Positions 1 through 5,889 of a stretch of 6,285 nt of DNA are shown in pieces. Position 1 is the first letter of the stretch. Every line of letters starts with the position of its first letter. The position numbers and the translations under genes were made by a program. The stretch comes from Thermoplasmata archaeon (GTDB taxonomy: Archaea > Thermoplasmatota > Thermoplasmata > Lutacidiplasmatales > UBA184), in the NCBI GenBank assembly GCA_030043545.1, contig JASHXM010000051.1, positions 1 to 6,285 on the forward strand, written 5' to 3'. The notes under the pieces are model-generated. The model saw only the letters and a list, made by a program, of their open reading frames with translations, did no database searches and had not been told where the DNA came from.

Positions 1-240
1 CGCCGTGACGGCGACCGACCCGGTCGGATCGCTGAGCCGGGACCGCCAGAACGTCGGCGGCTCGTCGCGGCCGACCGGTTCGGGCGGCGTGAGCGTCCCG
101 GCGACCAGCGCCCGGTTCATCCGGGCGCCGAACGGGCTCAGGACGTGGGCGACCGGTCGGTCGCCGGTCCCGCGCTCCTCCTCGAGCGAGCTCTCGAGCT
201 CGCGGGCGGTCACGCGCCACGCCAGCTCGCGTCCCGGCAC
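1..240 (-). CDS. RPA-associated protein (RPAP, COG3390 type), N-terminal part, cut by window edge
   Basis: This is the first 80 codons of a gene that continues past the left edge; I translated it directly from the reverse strand. The N-terminus reads PGRELAWRVTARELESSLEE, followed by VLSPFGARMNRALVAGTLT and WRSRLSDPTGSVAV. The order of an R-E-x-A-W-R-V start, a 'P-x-G-A-x-x-N-R' segment, a 'V-x-G-x-L-T' strand and a 'W-R-x-R-x-S-D-P-T-G' OB-fold strand matches the archaeal RPA-associated protein family, whose genes habitually follow the RPA gene in euryarchaea. In that family the protein is an OB-fold partner of RPA in single-strand DNA handling. The start is taken as GTG at 240-238, 2 bases after the stop of the upstream RPA gene, so translation is probably coupled. 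No strong ribosome-binding site is visible. The C-terminal half is outside the window, so domain completeness cannot be judged. Confidence 0.85.
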   Translation of the reverse strand, partial: MPGRELAWRVTARELESSLEEERGTGDRPVAHVLSPFGARMNRALVAGTLTPPEPVGRDEPPTFWRSRLSDPTGSVAVTA

Positions 241-242
241 GG

Positions 243-1403
243 CTACGCCCCCGCGAGTCGGCGCGCGAGCTCGTCCGTCGCGACGGCGAGGTCGACGTCG
301 ACCGGCTCGACGGACTCCGGCGTGACGGTCAGCCCGAAATCGTCGCGGGACGCCGGTCCGCGCACCCGGAGCCGTCGGCCGAGGAGCGCTTCCAGCATCT
401 CCTCCGCGAGGCGGTCGGGGTCCGGTTGGGCGGCGAGGCGTCGGAGCGCCTCCGGGAGCGTGACGCCCCACAGTCGCTCCGTGACCCCCCGATCGGCGGA
501 GATCGTGGCGGCCCCGGTGCCGTCGTCGAGCACGATCCGGGCGCGGAGGTCGGGCACGGCGTCGACCTGTCCGTGCACGCGGCAGACCCCGCCCGCCACC
601 GCGCGACGGCACGTCGGGCAGCGGTAGACGACCCCGCTCGGCGGGGCGAGCCCGACCACGATCCCGTCGATCGCGACCACCGCACCGCCGCCGGCGTCCT
701 CGACGTCGGCGATCGACCGCGGCGGGGCGGCCAGGACCGCCGCCGCGTCGGGCAGGTCGGGACGTTCGATCCGCTCAACGATCGACCGCTCGTCGACCAC
801 GAGTTGAGGGCGACCGCGGAACGCCCGGACATACCCGCCGGCGATCCGGACCGCCTCGCCCGGCTGGAGGCCGAAGTCGCTCCAGGCGGAGAGCGTCACG
901 GCTCCGGACCGGTCGGCGATGATGCCTTCGTGGACGACCCGGCGCTCTTCGCCGACGCTCACGGTGCGGGGAGCGATGCGCGCGATCCGCACCTCGACCC
1001 GGAACCCTTCCTCCGGCGGCCGGAGTTCCGCGACGGGGCGCAGCGGAAGCTCCGTCGGATCGACCCGAGGGAGTTCGGCCGGGGACGCCGGCCCGACCCG
1101 GGTCTTCCACGAGAACGTGAGCTCGGGGCGACTGCGGAACTCGCGGACCTCCGCGCCGACCGCGCGCAGGACGGTCCCCCGTTCGATCCCGTCCTTCGGC
1201 GGGTCCCACCAGGTGAATCGGACGGTGGCGGTCCCGTCGGTGAGGAGCCCGGAGAGCAGCGGCCGTCGACTGCCGTCGGTCCGCCGGGTCACCTCACGCC
1301 GCTCGACGGAGATGACGCGGCCGACGACCTCGACCGGCCCGGCGGTCGGGGTGAGCGCCTGGAGGCGCACCTCGACGACCGGCGGGGGGCTCGGATCGGG
1401 CAT
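243..1403 (-). CDS. Replication protein A-like single-strand DNA-binding protein (multiple OB folds plus zinc knuckle)
   Basis: This 386-residue protein should coat single-stranded DNA during replication, repair and recombination. Three OB-fold-like segments can be read. The first is about residues 20-105 (VEVVGRVISVERREV, then GLLTDGTATVRFTWWD). The second is about 132-210 (RVEVRIARIAPRTVSV, then GIIADRSGAVTLSAWSD and AVRIAGGYVRAFRGRPQLVV). The third is about 243-370 and contains a zinc-knuckle pattern C262-x2-C265-x8-C274-x2-H277, followed by RARIVLDDGTGAATISAD. This C-x2-C...C-x2-H insertion in the last OB fold is typical of euryarchaeal RPA large-subunit-type proteins. The ATG at 1403 is supported by a TATA-like box about 35 bases upstream. 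The RPA-associated gene follows 2 bases after the stop, which is the usual archaeal pair. Several RPA paralogues exist in euryarchaea, and I cannot say which subgroup this is. Confidence 0.9.
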   Translation of the reverse strand: MPDPSPPPVVEVRLQALTPTAGPVEVVGRVISVERREVTRRTDGSRRPLLSGLLTDGTATVRFTWWDPPKDGIERGTVLRAVGAEVREFRSRPELTFSWKTRVGPASPAELPRVDPTELPLRPVAELRPPEEGFRVEVRIARIAPRTVSVGEERRVVHEGIIADRSGAVTLSAWSDFGLQPGEAVRIAGGYVRAFRGRPQLVVDERSIVERIERPDLPDAAAVLAAPPRSIADVEDAGGGAVVAIDGIVVGLAPPSGVVYRCPTCRRAVAGGVCRVHGQVDAVPDLRARIVLDDGTGAATISADRGVTERLWGVTLPEALRRLAAQPDPDRLAEEMLEALLGRRLRVRGPASRDDFGLTVTPESVEPVDVDLAVATDELARRLAGA

Positions 1404-1434
1404 GACCGCAGCGAGCGCGCGGACCGTCCGACCC

Positions 1435-1445
1435 GATAAAACGAA
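1435..1445 (-). promoter_or_regulatory. Putative TATA box for the RPA-RPAP operon
   Basis: On the minus strand this reads TTCGTTTTATC, an AT-rich island in very GC-rich sequence. Its centre lies about 35 bases from the ATG at 1403. Archaeal transcription usually starts about 25 bases downstream of the TATA centre, so the leader would be around 10 bases. No experimental start is known; this is inferred from composition and spacing. Confidence 0.5.
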
Positions 1446-1509
1446 TCGGCCCGCGCGGAGGATGGACGACGCCCGGGTCGGAACGAGGCCCGACGGCCCC
1501 GCGCAAGGG

Positions 1510-1518
1510 TATTCTATC
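1510..1518 (+). promoter_or_regulatory. Putative TATA box for pyrF (leaderless start)
   Basis: TATTCTATC is the only AT-rich stretch in front of pyrF. Its centre is about 26 bases before the ATG at 1541, so transcription would begin at or next to the start codon. The lack of any Shine-Dalgarno-like purine run between 1519 and 1540 fits a leaderless mRNA. Confidence 0.5.
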
Positions 1519-1540
1519 CCACCTCTCCGTCCGGTCGCGC

Positions 1541-2386
1541 ATGGGGCTCAACTTCTCCCAGCGGGTCGACCGGCTCCTCAAGGCCCGCGACTCCCTGCTC
1601 TGCGTCGGGCTCGATCCGGACCCGACCGCGATCCCGAAGCCGCTGCGGCGGCTCGGCCCCCGCCCCCAGCTCGACCGGTTCCTCGGCGGGATCGTGCGGG
1701 CGACGTGGCCGCACACGGCGGCGTACAAGATGCAGCTCGGCGCCTTCCTCCAGTACGGTCCCGTCGGCTTCGCCGCCCTCGCCGCCATCGTGCGCGCGAT
1801 CGGGCCGACCCGCCTCAAGATCCTCGACCTCAAGGCGAACGACATCCCGAACTCGATGCGGATGGTCCGGGACGGGGCGTTCCGCGGCTTCGGCTTCGAT
1901 GCGGTGACCGTGACGCCGTGGAACGGATGGGAGACGTTCGCCCCGTTCCTGGAGGACCCGACGCACGGCGTCTTCGTGGTCGCGCACTCGTCGAACCCGG
2001 GGTCGGTCGATTTTCAGGAGATCCCCACGCCCCGGGGGCCCCTCTGGCTCGCGGTCGTCGGCGAGGTCCGCCGCCTCGCGCACGCCCACGGCAACGTCGG
2101 GGTCGTGCTGGGCGCGACGTTCTCCGACGCCATCCGGACGGCCCGCGCGACGGTCGGGAACGGGGTCCCGATCCTGGTCCCGGGGATCGGCGTCCAGGGC
2201 GGCTCGCTCGCGACGACGGTCCGGGAAGGGGTCGATGCCCACGGGCGAGGCCTGCTCGTCAACGCCTCGCGCAGTATTCTCTACGCGGCGAGCGACCGCA
2301 CCTGGCAGTCGGCGGCCGGCGCCGAGGCCGAGCGGCTCGCGACGCAGATCAACCAGCTGCGGCTAGGGCTTCGTACAGCCGGATGA
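1541..2386 (+). CDS. pyrF: Orotidine 5'-phosphate decarboxylase, type II-like
   Basis: This 281-residue enzyme should convert orotidine 5'-phosphate to UMP plus CO2, the last step of de novo UMP synthesis. The N-terminus has the type II signature SLLCVGLDPD (residues 18-27). YKMQLGAF (62-69) fills the place of the usual substrate-side lysine strand. The catalytic D-x-K-x-x-D motif is present as DLKANDIPNS, with D96, K98 and D101. SSNPGSVDFQE (150-160) matches the type II 'T-S-N-P-G-S-x-D-x-Q' block. The phosphate-gripper region is VPGIGVQGG (213-221) and NASRSILYA (241-249). Length fits type II enzymes (about 270-290) rather than the roughly 220-residue type I form common in archaea. The DIPN part of the active-site motif resembles type I enzymes, as described in the findings. 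The ATG start leaves 22 bases after the TATA-like element. The last 38 bases overlap the convergent glycosyltransferase gene. Confidence 0.88.
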   Translation: MGLNFSQRVDRLLKARDSLLCVGLDPDPTAIPKPLRRLGPRPQLDRFLGGIVRATWPHTAAYKMQLGAFLQYGPVGFAALAAIVRAIGPTRLKILDLKANDIPNSMRMVRDGAFRGFGFDAVTVTPWNGWETFAPFLEDPTHGVFVVAHSSNPGSVDFQEIPTPRGPLWLAVVGEVRRLAHAHGNVGVVLGATFSDAIRTARATVGNGVPILVPGIGVQGGSLATTVREGVDAHGRGLLVNASRSILYAASDRTWQSAAGAEAERLATQINQLRLGLRTAG

Positions 2387-3482
2387 GCTGACCGGCGACG
2401 GTCGGGAGTCCGTACCGCTCCTCCGCCCGCCGGCGAGCGGCCGCCCCCATCCGCCGCGCGAGCGCGGGGTCGTCGAGCAGCAGGCGGACCTTCCGCGCGA
2501 CGTCGGCGGCGATCAGCGGTTCGGTGAGTAGCCCCTCCCGCCGATCCTCGATGATCTCGCGGACTCCCGGGACGTCGGCGACGATGACGGGGAGTCCCAT
2601 CGCCATCGCTTCCGCGGCGGCGAGGCCGAACCCCTCGAGACGGTTCTGCGACGGAAAGACGAACATCTCGGCGAGCGCCAGGTAGCGCGGGAGTTCGTCG
2701 TCGGTGACCGCCGGGCAGAACCGGACCCGGTCGCCGAGCCCCATCCGGGCCGAGAGGTTGACGAGCTCGGGAAGCCGCGGGCCGGCGCCGATCACGAGGA
2801 GGACGGCCTCGCTCGGGAGCTCGGCGAGCGCGCGGACGATCACGTCGACCCCCTTGTGCGGCACCAGCCGGCCGGTGAAGGCGATCACCCGGCGGCCGTC
2901 GAGCCGGAGCTCGCCCCGGAGCGGGCTCGCGTCGAGCCCGGGCCGGAACCGGTCGAGGTCGACGATCGACGGGATGATGTCGAGCGGACGCCCACGGAGC
3001 ACCGCCGACGTCCCGCCGTAGCTCCGGGTGTGCACGATGATCCGCCGCGCCCGGGCGAGCGTCGGCGGGAGGAACGCCCGCTCGTACAGCCCCGACAAGG
3101 CCCGGCCGCTCCACCCCGGCAGGAACAGGTCGCAGTGGTACGTGAGGCAGATCGGGACGCGGGAGGCATCGAGCGACCGGGCGGCGAAGAACGAGGTGAG
3201 CGGCGGCGGGTAGTGGAGGTGGGCGACGTCCGCCCGGACCGTCCGCAGTGCGCGGCCCGTGCCGAAGTCGATCGGCGTGTTGAACACGACGCCCGCCGAT
3301 CGGCTCCGGACGATCCGGTACCCGTCCTTCTCCTCCGCGGGCGGGAGGTCCCGCCGATACCGGGCGGTGACGACGGTCACCTCGTGGCCCTGGCGCGCGA
3401 GCTCCGTCGCCAGCGTGCGGACGTGCGACTCCACCCCGCCCGCGTGCGGGTAGAAGAACGGTGCGACCTGCGCGATCCGCAC
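2349..3482 (-). CDS. Glycosyltransferase, GT4 type (GT-B fold)
   Basis: This 377-residue protein should transfer a sugar from a nucleotide-sugar donor to an unidentified acceptor at the cytoplasmic face of the membrane. The first Rossmann domain opens with MRIAQVAPFFYPHAGGVESH, which contains the G-G-V-E loop (residues 15-18) found in GT4 enzymes, followed by LARQGHEVTVVTA. The second domain starts near 198 with VIAFTGRLVPHKGVDVIVRA; R205 and K210 are the usual donor-phosphate contacts. IGAGPRLPEL (231-240) follows. The E-x7-E motif is EGFGLAAAE (E283 and E291), with GLPVIVADVPGVREII after it. No transmembrane segment is evident. The start is GTG at 3482, giving the expected M-R-I-A-x-V N-terminus. 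It sits 51 bases after the pdxS stop, on the same strand. The substrate cannot be told from sequence; lipid-linked glycan, glycolipid and compatible-solute synthesis all use this family. Confidence 0.9.
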   Translation of the reverse strand: MRIAQVAPFFYPHAGGVESHVRTLATELARQGHEVTVVTARYRRDLPPAEEKDGYRIVRSRSAGVVFNTPIDFGTGRALRTVRADVAHLHYPPPLTSFFAARSLDASRVPICLTYHCDLFLPGWSGRALSGLYERAFLPPTLARARRIIVHTRSYGGTSAVLRGRPLDIIPSIVDLDRFRPGLDASPLRGELRLDGRRVIAFTGRLVPHKGVDVIVRALAELPSEAVLLVIGAGPRLPELVNLSARMGLGDRVRFCPAVTDDELPRYLALAEMFVFPSQNRLEGFGLAAAEAMAMGLPVIVADVPGVREIIEDRREGLLTEPLIAADVARKVRLLLDDPALARRMGAAARRRAEERYGLPTVAGQLIRLYEALAAAG

Positions 3483-3503
3483 GGCCCGGATACCCGCGGG
3501 TCC

Positions 3504-3512
3504 GCTTTACCG
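3504..3512 (-). promoter_or_regulatory. Weak TATA-like element for the glycosyltransferase gene
   Basis: The minus strand reads CGGTAAAGC in the 51-base gap between pdxS and the glycosyltransferase. Its centre is about 26 bases from the GTG start, consistent with a separate leaderless transcript. The match is weak, and read-through from pdxS is an equally good explanation. Confidence 0.3.
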
Positions 3513-3533
3513 ACTGCGCTGGGCGCCGGTCGG

Positions 3534-4481
3534 CTACGCCGGGGTCGCGGGACGCCGGGGCGCCGCGTCGGGGAGCGGCGTCGACTCGCGTCCCTGGAAC
3601 ATCGCTTCGGGCGGCAGCGAGGCGATCTCCGTGCCGCGCATCAGCTCCCCGAGCCCGGCCGACACCCGCGCGAGCACGTCGGGCTGGTCGAAGTGCAGGG
3701 ACGCCTCGACGACGGCGCGCGCGACCTTCGCCGGGTGCTGTGACTTGAAGATCCCGCTGCCGACGAAGATCCCGTCGACCCCGAGCGTCCGGCAGAGCGC
3801 CGCATCGGCCGGGGTCGCGATCCCGCCGGCCGCGAAGTTGACGACCGGGAGTCGGCCGAGCGAACGGACCTCGAGGAGGATCGACTCGGAGACCCGCTCC
3901 TTCTTCGCCCACGCGCCGAGGTCACGGCGGGGGAGCTTGACCACGTCGTCGACCTCGCGCCGGATCTGCTTGATGTGGCGGACCGCCTCGATGACGTTGC
4001 CGGTCCCGGCTTCGCCCTTCGTGCGGATCATCGCCGCGCCCTCTTCGATCCGTCGCAGCGCCTCCCCGAGGTTGCGGGCGCCGCAGACGAACGGGACCCG
4101 GAACGCGCGCTTGTCGACGTGGTCGAACGGGTCGGCCGGCGTCAACACCTCCGACTCGTCGACCATGTCGACCTGCAGCGCCTCGAGGATGCGCGCCTCG
4201 GCGGTGTGCCCGATCCGGCACTTCGCCATCACGGGGATCGAGACCCGCTCCTTGATCTCGCGGACCTTGACGGGGTCGGCCATCCGGGCGACGCCGCCGG
4301 CGGCACGGATGTCGGCCGGCACGCGCTCGAGCGCCATCACCGCCACCGCGCCGGCCTCCTCGGCGATCGCGGCCTGATCGGCGGTCGTCACGTCCATGAT
4401 GACGCCGCCCTGCTGCATCCGGGCGAAGCCGCGCTTCACCAGCTCCGTCCCGAACCTGAGCTTCTCGATCGTCGCCGGCAT
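3534..4481 (-). CDS. pdxS: Pyridoxal 5'-phosphate synthase, PdxS (synthase/lyase) subunit
   Basis: PdxS builds pyridoxal 5'-phosphate from ribose 5-phosphate, glyceraldehyde 3-phosphate and ammonia; the ammonia comes from its glutaminase partner PdxT. The protein (315 residues) is a TIM barrel that in the family forms a dodecamer. Highly conserved stretches are [20 protein letters not shown] (from residue 25), [20 protein letters not shown] (50-69), [10 protein letters not shown] (108-117), [13 protein letters not shown] (129-141), [19 protein letters not shown] (211-229) and FVGSGIFKS (239-247). Key residues visible are D30, K87 (in VMAKCRIGH, the lysine that binds the ribose phosphate) and K155 (in [12 protein letters not shown], the second imine-forming lysine). 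The start is ATG at 4481, just downstream of a TATA-like box. The C-terminal tail after about residue 300 is proline/alanine-rich and resembles nothing in the family core. No pdxT is present in the window. Confidence 0.97.
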   Translation of the reverse strand: MPATIEKLRFGTELVKRGFARMQQGGVIMDVTTADQAAIAEEAGAVAVMALERVPADIRAAGGVARMADPVKVREIKERVSIPVMAKCRIGHTAEARILEALQVDMVDESEVLTPADPFDHVDKRAFRVPFVCGARNLGEALRRIEEGAAMIRTKGEAGTGNVIEAVRHIKQIRREVDDVVKLPRRDLGAWAKKERVSESILLEVRSLGRLPVVNFAAGGIATPADAALCRTLGVDGIFVGSGIFKSQHPAKVARAVVEASLHFDQPDVLARVSAGLGELMRGTEIASLPPEAMFQGRESTPLPDAAPRRPATPA

Positions 4482-4509
4482 CGGACCGGCCGTTGTAAGG
4501 CGGCCGCGA

Positions 4510-4518
4510 GTATAAGAC
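4510..4518 (-). promoter_or_regulatory. Putative TATA box for pdxS
   Basis: The minus strand reads GTCTTATAC, with the CTTATA core at 4511-4516. Its centre is about 32 bases from the ATG at 4481, predicting a transcription start near 4487 and a leader of about 6 bases. This is the best TATA match in the window. Confidence 0.55.
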
Positions 4519-4546
4519 GGTCGTCCGCGCCGCCGGACCGACGTCC

Positions 4547-4559
4547 CGAAACCTCAAAT
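4547..4559 (+). promoter_or_regulatory. Weak TATA-like element for the riboswitch-thi operon
   Basis: The plus strand reads CCGAAACCTCAAA near the end of an otherwise GC-rich stretch. Taking the CTCAAAT portion (4553-4559) as the TATA box puts transcription start near 4580-4584. That is where the 5' strand of the riboswitch's closing helix begins, so the position is sensible, but the sequence match to a TATA consensus is poor. Confidence 0.3.
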
Positions 4560-4579
4560 CGCACCGCCCTCTCCCGTCG

Positions 4580-4680
4580 GCCGGCAGGGGGAGCTGGGCA
4601 CCGGCTGAGAGGACGAGGGCGACCTCGTCGACCCCACGAACCTGTACGGGATAATGCCCGCGAAGGGAACGCGATGCGGC
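4580..4680 (+). ncRNA. TPP riboswitch (THI element) aptamer
   Basis: This leader senses thiamine pyrophosphate and controls the downstream thiamine uptake genes. The conserved core is easy to read. GGGGG at 4587-4591 pairs with CCCC at 4632-4635 (P2). GCTGG/CCGGC at 4593-4597 and 4601-4605 forms P3 with a 3-base loop. The invariant CTGAGA lies at 4605-4610. GAACCTG at 4638-4644, CGGGATAATGCCCG at 4647-4660 (P5 with the TAAT bulge) and GCGAAGGGA at 4660-4668 complete the pyrophosphate-binding arm. Between CTGAGA and P2 lies an extra 7-bp hairpin (4612-4629) closed by a GCGA tetraloop. P1 is less certain: 4580-4586 can pair with 4675-4680 with one bulged base. The gene that follows encodes a thiamine-binding protein, which fits. 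Exact ends are approximate. Confidence 0.95.
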
Positions 4681-4686
4681 ATCGGA

Positions 4687-4717
4687 TAGCTCCCTCCCGC
4701 CGGGCGGCGGGGGGCGG
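4687..4717 (+). promoter_or_regulatory. Candidate riboswitch expression platform (hairpin over the ribosome-binding region)
   Basis: CTCCCGCC-type sequence at 4693-4701 can pair with the G-rich run at 4706-4714 to give a stem of about 9 bp (one U·G pair) with a 4-base GGGC loop. The 3' strand of the stem is the only purine-rich sequence in front of the GTG at 4718, so the fold would hide the ribosome-binding region. There is no U-rich tract, so a bacterial-type terminator is unlikely. The fold is a hand-made pairing and, in such GC-rich sequence, could be coincidental. Confidence 0.45.
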
Positions 4718-5887
4718 GTGACCGACGCCCCAGCGACGCATCGGCTGCGACGACCGGGCCGGTCCGCGCGCCTCTACGCGGCCGTCGCCGTCGCGCTCGT
4801 CGTCACGGCCGCCGGGGTCGGGCTCGCGGAGTACATCTCGGAGGTGTACGGCGAACCGACGCTCGTCATCTACACCTATCCGAGCTTGCTCGGCGGGGTC
4901 GACTGCGGCCCCGCGCCGGGATCGCCGGTGTACGACGCCGTCTTCGGCGCCTTCGCCACCGCCCATCATATCCGGATCGAGCTCGCGTGCCCCGCCGGCA
5001 CGCTCGTGGGCACGCTGGAGGCCGAGAAGAACGCGCCCGGCGCGGACCTCGTGCTCGGCCTCGACGAGATCACCACGCCCGAGGCCGAGGCCCGCGGCCT
5101 GCTCGTCCCGTACGCCCCGCCGGGACTCGCCGACGAGCCGGCGGGGCTCGCGGCGGAGATCTCGCCGGACGACGCGGCGGTCCCGTACGAGTACGGCTAC
5201 CTCGCGATCGACTATAGCCAGAACCTGTACAACTCCACGCACGGAGCGATCGCCCGGGCCAACCTCTCCGAGTTCGCGACCAACGCCTCGACGTGGGGGG
5301 CGCAGCTGGTCACCGAGGACCCGACGCAGGACCTGACCGGCCAGGAGTTCCTCGCGTGGGAGGTGGAGTACTACGAGACGGTGCTCCACGAGAACTGGAC
5401 CGCGTTCTGGACGGCGATCGCGCCGGATCTCCCGCCCCCCGCCCCGTCGTGGGGGTTCGCGTTCGACGACGAGTTCCGCAGTTCGGCGACCGGGGACCAG
5501 GCCGTCGTGAGCTATTCGACGGACGCCGCCTACGCGAAGTACGCCGGGACGCCGGATTACCCGTACAACGTCACCGTCTCGTGGTCGAACGGGACTGCCT
5601 ACGGCTGGAAGACGATCTACGGGATCGGGATCGTCAGCGGCACGCGCCATCTCGCGCTCGCCGAGGCGTTCGAGAACTGGTTCCTGAGCGGCACCGTCCA
5701 GGCCGAGCTGCCGACCACGGAGTGGGAGTACCCCGCGAACACGACCGTCGGGGTGCCGGCGGTCTTTGAGGCGGCGATCCCACCCGGCTCGGTCGTCGCC
5801 CTCAACGACCGGATCTCTCCGGCGACGCTCGCGGCCGATATCCCGGTCTGGTCCGAGGAGTGGGAGTCGATCCTCGCCTCGGCGTAG
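4718..5887 (+). CDS. thiB: Thiamine ABC transporter substrate-binding protein (ThiB/TbpA-like)
   Basis: This 389-residue extracytoplasmic protein should capture thiamine or its phosphates and deliver them to the ThiP-type permease encoded next. A basic N-terminus (RLRRPGRSAR) precedes one hydrophobic helix at about 19-37 with no lipobox cysteine, so it is probably membrane-anchored facing outward. Family landmarks are LVIYTYPSL (49-57), EAEKNAPGADLVLGLDEI (101-118), VPYEYGYLAIDYSQNL (155-170), TEDPTQDLTGQEFLAWE (199-215), AVVSYSTDAAYAKYAG (262-277) and EWEYPANTTVGVPAVFE (335-351). These line up in order with E. coli TbpA segments such as VPFDYGYFAFVYD and SYTTSPAYH. C63 and C91 are the only cysteines and could form a disulfide. 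Seven N-x-S/T sequons lie in the outside domain. The start is GTG at 4718, preceded by the TPP riboswitch. Other iron or spermidine-type binding proteins share the fold, but the riboswitch and the motifs favour thiamine. Confidence 0.9.
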   Translation: MTDAPATHRLRRPGRSARLYAAVAVALVVTAAGVGLAEYISEVYGEPTLVIYTYPSLLGGVDCGPAPGSPVYDAVFGAFATAHHIRIELACPAGTLVGTLEAEKNAPGADLVLGLDEITTPEAEARGLLVPYAPPGLADEPAGLAAEISPDDAAVPYEYGYLAIDYSQNLYNSTHGAIARANLSEFATNASTWGAQLVTEDPTQDLTGQEFLAWEVEYYETVLHENWTAFWTAIAPDLPPPAPSWGFAFDDEFRSSATGDQAVVSYSTDAAYAKYAGTPDYPYNVTVSWSNGTAYGWKTIYGIGIVSGTRHLALAEAFENWFLSGTVQAELPTTEWEYPANTTVGVPAVFEAAIPPGSVVALNDRISPATLAADIPVWSEEWESILASA

Positions 5888-5889
5888 CG

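Noticed and set aside
180..202. Repeated CGAGCTC/CTCGAG units resembling an inverted repeat or operator
   Set aside because: They fall inside the RPAP coding sequence and are explained by codons for a run of Glu, Leu and Ser; the symmetry is imperfect.
426..1439. A 337-codon plus-strand open frame opposite the RPA gene
   Set aside because: It is antisense to a gene with a zinc knuckle and OB-fold motifs; its D/R/G/P-rich translation matches nothing recognisable.
1404..1540. A possible small gene or regulatory RNA in the RPA/pyrF divergent spacer
   Set aside because: The spacer is only 137 bases, is explained by two promoters, and shows no convincing hairpin or coding signature.
919..2391. 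A 490-codon plus-strand open frame spanning the RPA gene and pyrF
   Set aside because: It runs antisense to RPA and out of frame with pyrF, crosses the divergent promoter spacer, and has the R/P/G-rich composition of a shadow frame.
2281..3912. A 543-codon open frame on the minus strand, longer than the glycosyltransferase in the same place
   Set aside because: It is arginine/proline/glycine-rich with no family motifs and lies out of frame over both the glycosyltransferase and part of pdxS, which are clearly real. Long chance frames are expected at this GC content.
4672..4684. Perfect small inverted repeat CGATGCGGCATCG at the end of the aptamer
   Set aside because: It could compete with P1, but with only 5 bp and a 3-base loop in GC-rich sequence it is too weak to call on its own.
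4436..5650. A 404-codon minus-strand open frame opposite the riboswitch and thiB
   Set aside because: It would run through the TPP riboswitch and antisense to thiB, and its translation shows only low-complexity R/G/V-rich sequence.
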